From Dyella nitratireducens (lineage in GTDB: Bacteria; Pseudomonadota; Gammaproteobacteria; Xanthomonadales; Rhodanobacteraceae), in NCBI RefSeq assembly GCF_014642835.1, contig NZ_BMJA01000003.1, positions 415,049 through 479,048 on the forward strand: a stretch of DNA of 64,000 bases. The letters are read 5' to 3'. Position 1 is the first letter of the stretch. Each line of letters starts with the position of its first letter. The position numbers and the translations under genes were made by a program. The notes under the pieces are model-generated. The model worked only from the letters and a program-made list of their open reading frames with translations, was not told where the DNA came from and did not search any database. Below, piece by piece: positions 29,408 through 37,142 of this stretch.

Positions 29408-30808
29408 TTACTTCTTGCGCCGCTTTATCTCGCGGATCATCCGCTGCCGCTTGCGCTGCTGTCCCTCGGTCAGCACGTTCTTCCTGCCCGCAAAAGGGTT
29501 CTCGCCATCGCGAAAATCAATGCGAATCGGCGTGCCCTCCAGCTTGTAACGCTGGCGGAAGAAGTTTTCCAAGTAACGGCGATAGGCCGGCGCAATGTGC
29601 TTGGTGCGGCTGCCGTGAATCACGATAGTTGGCGGATTGCTGCCGCCGGGATGCGCGAAGCGCAGCTTGGGTGCGTGCCCGCGCACCAGCGGCGGCTGGT
29701 AGCCCTGATAGGCGCGTTCAAGCGTACGGGTGAGATCCGATGAGGTGAGTTCGCGCGTGGCGGATGTGTGAGCACGCACGATCGCACGCATCAGTTCGCG
29801 CAAACCCGAACCGTGTAGAGCCGAGATAAAGACCTGCTTCGCCCAATCGGCAAACACGAGCCGGCGCTCAAGCGCGCGCTGGCATTGCTCACGCGCATAG
29901 GTCTCCATGTCGTCCCACTTGTTGACGGCAATCACCAGCGCCCTGCCCTCGTCAATCGCATGGCCGATCAGGGTCAGATCCTGATCGGCAAGATTTTCGC
30001 GGGCGTCAACCATCACCACGACGACTTGCGCCGCAGCCATCGATTGCAGCGTCTTGATGACGCTGAATTTCTCCACGCCTTCGTCGACTTTCGACTTGCG
30101 TCGAACACCAGCCGTGTCGATCAGCGTGTAACGCTTGCCATCACGTTCCAGCGGCACACGGATCGGATCGCGCGTGGTACCGGCGACATCGGAAACGATC
30201 AGCCGGTTTTCGCCGAGCAGACGGTTGATCAACGTGGATTTGCCGGCATTGGGACGGCCTACAATGGCGACGCGGATGCTGCCTTCATCTTCTGGTGCGA
30301 GTTCTTCGTGCGCATCTTCCGGAAGCAGCGGCAGCACAGCGGTAACCAGCTCTTCCATGCCGCGATTATGCGCGGCGGACAACGGCAGCGTCTGGGCGAT
30401 ACCGAACACGGCAAACTCGGCCAGTGCATGCTGCACGTCGAGGCCATCGGTCTTGTTGACCGCGGCTATGATGGGTTTGCCGCTGCGGCGCAGCTCATCG
30501 AGGATGCTGCGGTCTTGCGGCAACAGACCGTCACGTGCATCGACCACGAACACCAGTACCTGCGCCTCGTCGATGGCGAGGCGCACCTGCTGTGCGGTGA
30601 GTGCATCGAGGCCTTCTTCGACACCGGACAAGCCACCGGTGTCGACCACGACGAAGGGATACGAACCGGTACGGCAAACACCGTAGTGGCGATCACGCGT
30701 GACGCCCGGCATGTCGGCCACCAGGGCGTCGCGGCTGCGCGTCAGCGCATTGAAGAGGGTCGATTTACCGACGTTAGGACGACCGACCAGGGCGATGACG
30801 GGCAGCAC
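29408..30808 (-). CDS. der: Ribosome biogenesis GTPase Der (EngA)
   Basis: Tandem-GTPase needed for 50S subunit maturation; 466 residues. Two G domains are visible: GRPNVGKSTLFN (8-19) with DTGG and NKTD, then GRPNAGKSTLIN with DTAG and NKWD, followed by the KH-like C-terminal domain ending in a lysine/arginine-rich tail. The start is GTG 30808 with GGAA upstream. It lies 18 bases after bamB, as in many gammaproteobacteria. Confidence 0.96.
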   Translation of the reverse strand: MLPVIALVGRPNVGKSTLFNALTRSRDALVADMPGVTRDRHYGVCRTGSYPFVVVDTGGLSGVEEGLDALTAQQVRLAIDEAQVLVFVVDARDGLLPQDRSILDELRRSGKPIIAAVNKTDGLDVQHALAEFAVFGIAQTLPLSAAHNRGMEELVTAVLPLLPEDAHEELAPEDEGSIRVAIVGRPNAGKSTLINRLLGENRLIVSDVAGTTRDPIRVPLERDGKRYTLIDTAGVRRKSKVDEGVEKFSVIKTLQSMAAAQVVVVMVDARENLADQDLTLIGHAIDEGRALVIAVNKWDDMETYAREQCQRALERRLVFADWAKQVFISALHGSGLRELMRAIVRAHTSATRELTSSDLTRTLERAYQGYQPPLVRGHAPKLRFAHPGGSNPPTIVIHGSRTKHIAPAYRRYLENFFRQRYKLEGTPIRIDFRDGENPFAGRKNVLTEGQQRKRQRMIREIKRRKK

Positions 30809-30826
30809 GGAACATGGTTCCAGTAA

Positions 30827-32026
30827 TTACTTCGCACCAAGACGGTAAGCGGCGATGTGGCCCTCCACGTCTTCGATGTAGACCAGGCCGTTGGCCACGA
30901 TCGGCTGTGCGCGAATGGCTTTCTTGGAAAGACGCTCGCGTCCGGCCAGCGCACCGTCGCCGGTCTGCAGCCAGTGCACGTAGCCTTCGATGTCGCCGAC
31001 GACAATATAGTCGGCCTGCACCGCCGGTGCGGTCAGCCAGCGATACTTGAGATCGTCGTTCTTCCACATGTCGGCGCCGCTGCTCTTGTCGAACGCCCAA
31101 ACTTGCGAATCGGTATTGACGCCGAACAAGCTATTGCCGCTAAGCGCCATCGAGGTATAGGTGGAGAACGGACGCGCCCACAGCGGGCGGCCACTAGGGC
31201 CATCCACGGCGGTGAGGTTGCCGTGGTAAGCCGAGGCGTAGAGCGTGCTGCCATCGAGCACAACGCCGCCGTCAGCGTCGTTCATGCGTTCGATATCGGT
31301 ACGGCCTTCACCTGTCGCCAACTTTTGCTCCCACAGCTTGTCGCCGTTGTCTTCGCGCAGTGCCAACAGCTTGCCGTCGTCGCTACCGAAGAACACCACG
31401 CCGTTGGTGGCCAGCAGCGAGCCATTCCCACGAAGGCTAAGCAGCGGCACGCTGCCCTGATCGTTCACCCAGCGACGCTCGCCGGTGTTGCTGTCCAGGC
31501 CATACACGCGGCCGTCCTGCGTGCGCACCATCACCAGCGCGTTATTGATCGTCGGCGAGTCGATCACTTCCGACGGCAGCGTCGCAACCCAGCGCTGAGT
31601 GCCATCCTTGGAGCTGAGGCCATACACATGGCCGTCGAGCGTGCCGATGACGAGCAGATCGCCTGCTACCGCCGGACCACCGGCATAGAACGCATCTTTG
31701 CGTTTCTTATCGCCCCAGCCGAACCAGCCATGGGTGCGGCTCTTGTTTTCCCAGATGGTCTTGCCGGTATTGGGATCGAGCGCTGCGATCACACCATCCG
31801 TACTGGCGGCATAGAGCACGCCATCCACCACGGTGGGCTCCATGCGCACACCGCTCACGCCAGCGCCATGGCCGACGCGTTCTTTCCAGACCCGCGCGAC
31901 CTGCACGGTCGGCTTGAAGTCTTTGGCCAGCGGTGTCGGCGGCTGGATGTTTTCTTTCTTGAAGGAATGACAGCCAGCAAGCGCTACCAGCGAGCCGGTC
32001 ACTACGATCAGCCAAAAACGTTTCAT
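30827..32026 (-). CDS. bamB: Outer membrane assembly lipoprotein BamB
   Basis: Beta-propeller lipoprotein of the BAM complex that inserts outer-membrane proteins; 399 residues. The lipobox LAGC puts the acylated cysteine at 19. PQQ-like repeats follow (for example VYALDSNTGERRW-type units around VYGLDSNTGERRW, LLALREDNGDKLWEQ and VWAFDKSSGADMWK). The start overlaps the yfgM stop (ATGA). The yfgM-bamB-der order is conserved. Confidence 0.95.
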   Translation of the reverse strand: MKRFWLIVVTGSLVALAGCHSFKKENIQPPTPLAKDFKPTVQVARVWKERVGHGAGVSGVRMEPTVVDGVLYAASTDGVIAALDPNTGKTIWENKSRTHGWFGWGDKKRKDAFYAGGPAVAGDLLVIGTLDGHVYGLSSKDGTQRWVATLPSEVIDSPTINNALVMVRTQDGRVYGLDSNTGERRWVNDQGSVPLLSLRGNGSLLATNGVVFFGSDDGKLLALREDNGDKLWEQKLATGEGRTDIERMNDADGGVVLDGSTLYASAYHGNLTAVDGPSGRPLWARPFSTYTSMALSGNSLFGVNTDSQVWAFDKSSGADMWKNDDLKYRWLTAPAVQADYIVVGDIEGYVHWLQTGDGALAGRERLSKKAIRAQPIVANGLVYIEDVEGHIAAYRLGAK

Positions 32027-32673
32027 GCACCCTGCTTCCCGGCCGTGGCCAGATCGTCGATTTTCATTTGCACTTCATTGTCCTGCGATGCGTTCGGCCC
32101 CATCGCGCTGACCGAGGCCTGATAGGCCTTGAGGGCATCGTCGCGCCGTCCCAGCTTGACCAGCGCATCGCCGCGTAGTTCCTGGCTCTCGATGGAGTAG
32201 CTGTTAGGCGGCATGCGATCCAGGGCATTCAATGCTTCCTGGGCGTTGCCCTTGCCCATCTGAACGTGCGCGATGCGCAACTCCACCAGCGCCTTCAATT
32301 CCGGACTGGGAGCATGCTGTTCGGCCCAGGCGAGCGAATCGAGCGCTTTGTCGGGCTGCTTGTCTTCCATCTGGCGGCGTGCACGGTCGCTTACGGCGAA
32401 CAGCGCGTAGGGCGTATCGGAGTAATCCTTCATCAACTGCTGAATGATCACGTCGACGGCATTGGTGTTGCCCGTGTCGAGCACGCCTTGCAGTTGCTGG
32501 TAAAGACCAGATGCCTGCATCTGATGTTCAGTGCGATGGTTGCGCCATTGCTGGTAACCGAAGATGGCAATCAAGCCGATGACGACACCCACAGCGATCG
32601 ACAGGCCATTCTGCCGCAGCCACTTTTGTACGCGTTCGCTCTGTTCGTAGTCGTCGTAAGCATTGAATGCCAT
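32023..32673 (-). CDS. yfgM: YfgM-like tetratricopeptide membrane protein
   Basis: 216-residue single-pass inner-membrane protein: a cytoplasmic N-terminus (MAFNAYDDYEQSERVQKW), one membrane segment at about 25-43 and a periplasmic helical tetratricopeptide region. E. coli YfgM associates with the Sec translocon and PpiD as a chaperone node. ATG 32673 is chosen by family N-terminus; its ribosome binding site is weak (GGTGA). It overlaps bamB. Confidence 0.88.
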   Translation of the reverse strand: MAFNAYDDYEQSERVQKWLRQNGLSIAVGVVIGLIAIFGYQQWRNHRTEHQMQASGLYQQLQGVLDTGNTNAVDVIIQQLMKDYSDTPYALFAVSDRARRQMEDKQPDKALDSLAWAEQHAPSPELKALVELRIAHVQMGKGNAQEALNALDRMPPNSYSIESQELRGDALVKLGRRDDALKAYQASVSAMGPNASQDNEVQMKIDDLATAGKQGA

Positions 32674-32824
32674 GCAATCACCGTATCGCGAATAACGCCG
32701 GAAGGCGTGGAAAAAGGCGTTCTTGGCCGCCGCTATCCGGCGGCAGCGGCATCGCCCACCCGACGGGCGGGCAATGTGCAAGCATAACCGATCGAAGGGG
32801 GGTGAAGGCTATCGAATCCGCCCC
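32674..32824. other. Spacer between rodZ and yfgM with GC-rich hairpins
   Basis: 151 bases without a gene, containing a CCGCCG-ctatc-CGGCGG hairpin (near 32729-32745) and further inverted GC-rich words. In E. coli ispG and hisS lie between rodZ and yfgM; neither is present here. Confidence 0.6.
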
Positions 32825-33880
32825 TCAGGCACCGCTAGGCGTAGCCTTGCCGTCCTGAATGTCAACGCGGAAATGCGCGATGTTGGCACGACGATAAGAG
32901 TCGAGCGCCATGGGCTGGCCGTCGACAGTCACCTGCGCGCCATTCGCGTTGCCGATGCGCACTTCCAGCGGCTGGTCGCTGTGGTAGGTCTTGGTGGTGC
33001 CCGCTGGCAACAAGCCGTACTCCAACTTCGTGCCATCCTTGCTGACCACTTCTACCCAGCTTGCGTTAGCCAGATTGAGCGTTAGGCTGTGCGCCCCGCT
33101 TCCGGCAGCCACTGCTGGCGCATTGCCGGCAGCGGGAGCAGCGATGGCCGGTTCGTTGTCGAGATTGGGCATCGGCACCATGGAAGCCAGCAACGGCTGT
33201 TGCGCCGCCGCCGGGCTTGGCGCGGAAGCGGCGGCTGCCGGGGCCTTTACAGGCGTTCCCTGTGCCAAAGCAGTGGTACTTGCGACAACTTTCGCCGCAC
33301 TGCTGGTGGAGGCGGCCGGCGCAGCAGCCGGCGGCGGTGCATCTTGCTGGGCGACTGGCGTGGCATCGAGCGGCGACAGACGGCTCATATCGCGCGTCAG
33401 CGTGCCCCGCATGCCCAACCATACGGTTGGCACGGCGATCACCAGTGTCAACACGACGTAGGTCGCGGCCTTGGCGTACTGATCCAGCAGATAGCGGGAA
33501 TGCGACACGCCACCCGTGGAAACCAGTTTGGGCTGCGCTGGCTTGAGCTTGGCGAGGACCGCCTCGATCTCGCTTTCCTCGATCTCGAGATACTGCCCGT
33601 ATTTGCGAAGGTAGCCACCCAGATACACCTGGTAGTCGATGCCGCCGAAGTCGTTGCTCTCGAGCTGGCGCAGTACGCGCACCGGCAGATGCAGGGCGTG
33701 ACCGCAAGTTTCCAGATCCAGGCCACGCGCTTCGCGCACCGCACGCAAGCGCGAACCAAAACCGGGCTCTTCGTTAAAGCGGAATTCGGCAGCGCGCTGT
33801 TCCATGTTCGCTGCGGTCGTGGCGGACGTTTCGGAGGAAGTCTCCTGCTGCGCTGCCGGATTGGACTGCTCGGAAATCAT
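32825..33880 (-). CDS. rodZ: RodZ-like cytoskeletal membrane protein
   Basis: Bitopic inner-membrane protein linking MreB to the elongation machinery; 351 residues. A cytoplasmic Xre-like helix-turn-helix (about 38-110; FGSRLRAVREARGLDLETC), one membrane helix at about 138-156, an alanine/proline/serine-rich periplasmic linker (about 170-265) and a C-terminal beta domain of the DUF4115 type (WVEVVSKDGTKLEYGLL). It overlaps pilW by four bases (ATGA). Confidence 0.92.
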   Translation of the reverse strand: MISEQSNPAAQQETSSETSATTAANMEQRAAEFRFNEEPGFGSRLRAVREARGLDLETCGHALHLPVRVLRQLESNDFGGIDYQVYLGGYLRKYGQYLEIEESEIEAVLAKLKPAQPKLVSTGGVSHSRYLLDQYAKAATYVVLTLVIAVPTVWLGMRGTLTRDMSRLSPLDATPVAQQDAPPPAAAPAASTSSAAKVVASTTALAQGTPVKAPAAAASAPSPAAAQQPLLASMVPMPNLDNEPAIAAPAAGNAPAVAAGSGAHSLTLNLANASWVEVVSKDGTKLEYGLLPAGTTKTYHSDQPLEVRIGNANGAQVTVDGQPMALDSYRRANIAHFRVDIQDGKATPSGA

Positions 33881-34671
33881 GGGTGCACGGATGAATTGAG
33901 GGCCTGCGCCTGTTCCGAGTCCGGGAACTGGCTAAGCAGCCGTTTGCTGTAGTTTTGGGCGGCGTCCCTGTTACCCAAGTGAGATTCGATGTCGTAGCCG
34001 AGCTTCAAGGAGTCGGCATTGAATTGCCCCATCGCGTCGAGGCGCTGCAGGAATGCGCTGGCGTCGAAGTATTGCTGCTTGAGATAAAGCACGTGGGCAA
34101 GCTGCAGCAGCGCATTGGCATTATTTGGATTGAGCTGGATCGCCTTGCGAAGATTGGCCTCGGCGCCGGCTTGATCACCCATCTGCAGTTGGCAGATCCC
34201 TTGGTTGGCCAAGGCCACGTCCGGTGTCTTGTAGAACGGATCGGCGAGTGCCTTGGTGAAATACGGCATGGCATCCTGCCCCTTGCCGATACGGCACAGG
34301 AACTGGGCCAGGTTGTTGTTGGTATCGCCTTTGTCGGGCTGCAATTCCTGCGCCCGGCGGTAATGGGCTTCCGCATTCGGCACATCGTTGATGCGTTCGT
34401 AGATGTACGCCATCACCGTCTGCGCCGGTACGAAGGTCGGATCGTCCTGCACGGCGATCTTGACCTTTTCCAGCGCGCCCTGAAGATTGCCGATGTCGAT
34501 GTAATGCTGCGCCAGGCGCGTATGCACATCGGCGGCACTTTGTGCTTTCTCTGCCTTGGTTTGCTTAGGCAACGTAGGCTCGGGAGGTGGAGTCGGCTGC
34601 GTCATCGACCGGTGACAGCCCGCCAGCAATGCTGCCAGGCAGATACCGAGCAAGATGCGATTACGCCGCAT
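33877..34671 (-). CDS. pilW: Type IV pilus biogenesis/stability lipoprotein PilW (PilF)
   Basis: Outer-membrane lipoprotein pilotin that helps assemble the PilQ secretin; 264 residues. The lipobox LAGC puts the lipidated cysteine at 19; about six tetratricopeptide repeats fill residues 48-255 (for example [21 protein letters not shown] read in part). Placement between rlmN and rodZ is the usual one in Pseudomonas and Xanthomonas. Its start overlaps the rlmN stop by 11 bases. Confidence 0.93.
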   Translation of the reverse strand: MRRNRILLGICLAALLAGCHRSMTQPTPPPEPTLPKQTKAEKAQSAADVHTRLAQHYIDIGNLQGALEKVKIAVQDDPTFVPAQTVMAYIYERINDVPNAEAHYRRAQELQPDKGDTNNNLAQFLCRIGKGQDAMPYFTKALADPFYKTPDVALANQGICQLQMGDQAGAEANLRKAIQLNPNNANALLQLAHVLYLKQQYFDASAFLQRLDAMGQFNADSLKLGYDIESHLGNRDAAQNYSKRLLSQFPDSEQAQALNSSVHP

Positions 34672-35779
34672 GAGCTGTCCCCTCGTCCAAACGCTTGCGG
34701 AATTCGGCCTGGCGACGCGTGCGATCCAACACTTGACCTTTCAACTGGCCGCATGCGGCATCGATGTCGTCGCCACGCGTACGGCGCAACATAGTGAGGA
34801 TGTTCGCATTGAGCAACTGCGTCTGGAACGCCCGGATGACTTCCATTTCGGAGCGTTCGAAGCGAGTACCCGGGAACGGATTGAACGGAATCAGATTGAC
34901 CTTGCAGGTCGGCAACTTGCGCATGAACTTGATCAGTTGGCGCGCATGCTCAGGCTGGTCGTTCACGCCTTTCATTAGCGTGTATTCGAAGGTGATGGAT
35001 GTGCGCGGCTTGCGAACGATCCAACGTTGACATGCAGCCATCAGTTCGGCGATCGGGAAGCGCTTATTGAGCGGCACCAGTTCGGTACGCAGCTCATCGT
35101 TGGCCGCATGCAGCGATACGGCAAGCGATACGTCGATACTTTCGGAAAGCTTGTCGATCATCGGCACCAGGCCGGCGGTCGACAACGTGACGCGCTTGGA
35201 CGCGAGGCCAAAACCGAGATCGTCGCGCATCAGGCTCATCGCCTTCACGACGTTGTCGAAGTTCAAGAGCGGCTCGCCCATGCCCATCATCACCACGTTG
35301 GTAATGCGGCGGTTCTGATGCGTGACGTTGCCGAGGTGCTTCGCGGCCACCCACATCTGGCCGATGATCTCGGACGTAGCGAGGTTGCGATTGAAGCCCT
35401 GGGTGGCGGTAGAGCAGAACTGACAGTTCAAGCCGCAGCCCACCTGCGAGGACACGCACAACGTACCGCGGGTGGGCTCGGGGATGTAGACCGCCTCGAC
35501 GGCATTGCCGCCGTCCATGCCCAATAGCCATTTGTGCGTGCCGTCGGCAGCACCTTTATCGAACAGCGTGTTGGGCGGACCGACGTAGCACGTGGCTTCG
35601 AGCTTGGCGCGCAGCGCCTTGCCTACGTCGGTCATATTTTCGAAGTTGTCTTCCAGGCGGTGATAGATCCACTTCATCACCTGCTCGGCGCGATAAGGCT
35701 TCTCACCGAGCTGCGCAAAAAATTCACGCAGACCTTGGCGATCGAAATCGAGCAGATTGACTTTTTCCACCTGGTTCAC
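34661..35779 (-). CDS. rlmN: 23S rRNA/tRNA adenine C2-methyltransferase RlmN
   Basis: Radical-SAM enzyme methylating A2503 of 23S rRNA and A37 of some tRNAs; 372 residues. The cluster motif CGLNCQFC gives C115, C119 and C122; the catalytic C343 lies in DAACGQLKG near the C-terminus; MGMGEPLLN is the SAM-binding glycine-glutamate motif. The start is annotated as GTG 35779; a second in-frame GTG four codons later is possible, as no strong ribosome binding site distinguishes them. It follows ndk by 12 bases. Confidence 0.95.
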   Translation of the reverse strand: MNQVEKVNLLDFDRQGLREFFAQLGEKPYRAEQVMKWIYHRLEDNFENMTDVGKALRAKLEATCYVGPPNTLFDKGAADGTHKWLLGMDGGNAVEAVYIPEPTRGTLCVSSQVGCGLNCQFCSTATQGFNRNLATSEIIGQMWVAAKHLGNVTHQNRRITNVVMMGMGEPLLNFDNVVKAMSLMRDDLGFGLASKRVTLSTAGLVPMIDKLSESIDVSLAVSLHAANDELRTELVPLNKRFPIAELMAACQRWIVRKPRTSITFEYTLMKGVNDQPEHARQLIKFMRKLPTCKVNLIPFNPFPGTRFERSEMEVIRAFQTQLLNANILTMLRRTRGDDIDAACGQLKGQVLDRTRRQAEFRKRLDEGTAHAA

Positions 35780-35791
35780 TTGCGTTATTCG

Positions 35792-36217
35792 TTAGCGCGG
35801 AAACACTTCGGTTGTAGCGAAGAAGTAAGCGATTTCGTTTGCTGCGGTTTCGGCAGCATCCGAACCGTGCACGGCGTTCGCGTCGATCGATTCGGCAAAA
35901 TCAGCGCGAATGGTGCCCTTGGCGGCTTCCTTCGGATTGGTCGCGCCCATCAGTTCGCGATTCTTGAGAACAGCGTTTTCCCCCTGCAGCACCTGGATCA
36001 TCACCGGGCCGGAAATCATGAATTCCACCAGTGCATTGAAGAAGGGACGCTCGCGATGCACCGCGTAGAAGCCTTCTGCTTCTTTACGCGAAAGATGCTT
36101 CATCTTTGCTGCAACGACTTTCAGGCCCGCCTTCTCGAAGCGTGCGTAGATTTCACCGACAACATTCTTGGCAACAGCGTCGGGTTTGATAATGGAAAGG
36201 GTGCGCTCCAGCGCCAT
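35792..36217 (-). CDS. ndk: Nucleoside diphosphate kinase
   Basis: Balances NTP/dNTP pools by a phospho-histidine intermediate; 141 residues, the normal length. [15 protein letters not shown] opens the protein; the active histidine lies in NAVHGSDA, with catalytic-site [16 protein letters not shown] before it. ATG 36217 with GGAG upstream is the family start; the upstream frame is not coding. First gene of the ndk-rlmN-pilW-rodZ run. Confidence 0.97.
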   Translation of the reverse strand: MALERTLSIIKPDAVAKNVVGEIYARFEKAGLKVVAAKMKHLSRKEAEGFYAVHRERPFFNALVEFMISGPVMIQVLQGENAVLKNRELMGATNPKEAAKGTIRADFAESIDANAVHGSDAAETAANEIAYFFATTEVFPR

Positions 36218-36371
36218 GCGGTCTGCTCCGGTTATGCGGACTAATTGATGGGCGGCCTGACAGGACAACGTCAGAAGGAAAGATAGAACTAAATACGTAT
36301 GGAAATGCGGATTTAGCTCACGAAAGTTTGACAGATTCTAGCCCATAAGCAACCCCGCTCCGAGCGCTAGG

Positions 36372-36385
36372 CAAACGACTGTTTG
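36372..36385. promoter_or_regulatory. PsrA-type box 1
   Basis: CAAACGACTGTTTG: arms CAAAC/GTTTG with a four-base centre, matching the published PsrA consensus (C/G)AAAC N2-4 GTTTG. It lies 59 bases before the regulator's GTG start and 27 bases before an equal box. Confidence 0.75.
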
Positions 36386-36411
36386 ACTGCTCCGGGGCGC
36401 CGCGCGTATCC

Positions 36412-36427
36412 TCAAACGATCGTTTGA
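36412..36427. promoter_or_regulatory. PsrA-type box 2, perfect 16-base palindrome
   Basis: TCAAACGATCGTTTGA is a perfect palindrome with CAAAC N4 GTTTG at its core, ending 16 bases before the GTG start of the TetR gene. Position so close to the start suggests autorepression. Confidence 0.82.
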
Positions 36428-36443
36428 ACCACTCGACAGGCGT

Positions 36444-37064
36444 GTGCCCGTGAACAGTTCCGCCTCTACCAAGGAACGTATTCTGACCGCGGCCGAAGCG
36501 CTGTTTGCCCAGCGCGGATTCGAAGGCGCCTCGCTTCGCCAGCTCACCGCAGCCGCCGGCGTAAACCTGGCCGCCGTGAATTACCACTTCGGTTCCAAGG
36601 ACCATCTGGTCGAGCAGGTCTTCAAGCGCCGCCTGGACCAGCTCAATGCCCGCCGCCTGGCTGCCCTGAAGCAGATCTCCGGACTCCCAGAGACAACGCT
36701 GGAAGACGTGCTGTCCGCCTTCATCCGCCCTGCCCTGGACCTCTCCCACGATGGCGGCGGCGGCCTGTTCATGCGCGTGCTGGCTCGTGCCTTTGCCGAA
36801 CATGACGACAGCCTGCGCAAGTTCCTGTCCGAGAACTACGGCCACGTGATGCGGCAATTCACCAACGAGTTCGCCCGCTTGCTGCCCGGTTTGAGCAAGG
36901 AGGAGCTGTACTGGCGCATCGACTTGGTCACCGGCGCCCTGACGCATGCCATGTCGGGCTTCGGCATCATCCAGCGCAAGAGTGACGTCAGCGAAGTCAC
37001 CCATCGCGAACAGACGGCCGAGCATCTGATCCGCTTCGCCGCCTCCGGCCTGCGCGCCCCCTGA
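36444..37064 (+). CDS. psrA: PsrA-like TetR-family regulator of fatty-acid degradation
   Basis: TetR-type repressor, 206 residues. The N-terminal helix-turn-helix (about 10-55) reads ILTAAEALFAQRGFEGASLRQ in part and AAGVNLAAVNYHFGSK, the wording of the Pseudomonas PsrA/long-chain-acyl-CoA-responsive group; the rest is the helical ligand domain. Starts GTG 36444 or GTG 36450 are both possible. Two PsrA boxes precede it, and fadN-fadA follow on the same strand 78 bases later, so it probably represses itself and the beta-oxidation operon until fatty acids or acyl-CoAs are present. Confidence 0.85.
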   Translation: MPVNSSASTKERILTAAEALFAQRGFEGASLRQLTAAAGVNLAAVNYHFGSKDHLVEQVFKRRLDQLNARRLAALKQISGLPETTLEDVLSAFIRPALDLSHDGGGGLFMRVLARAFAEHDDSLRKFLSENYGHVMRQFTNEFARLLPGLSKEELYWRIDLVTGALTHAMSGFGIIQRKSDVSEVTHREQTAEHLIRFAASGLRAP

Positions 37065-37142
37065 ATTCCTGTCATCGGGAGGCCATGTGCTTCCCGCACC
37101 TTCTTTACTTACCTGCTACGCATTCGTACTACGGAGAAGCCA

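Noticed and set aside
36328..36333. TTGACA as a -35 box for psrA
   Set aside because: No acceptable -10 hexamer lies 16-18 bases downstream.
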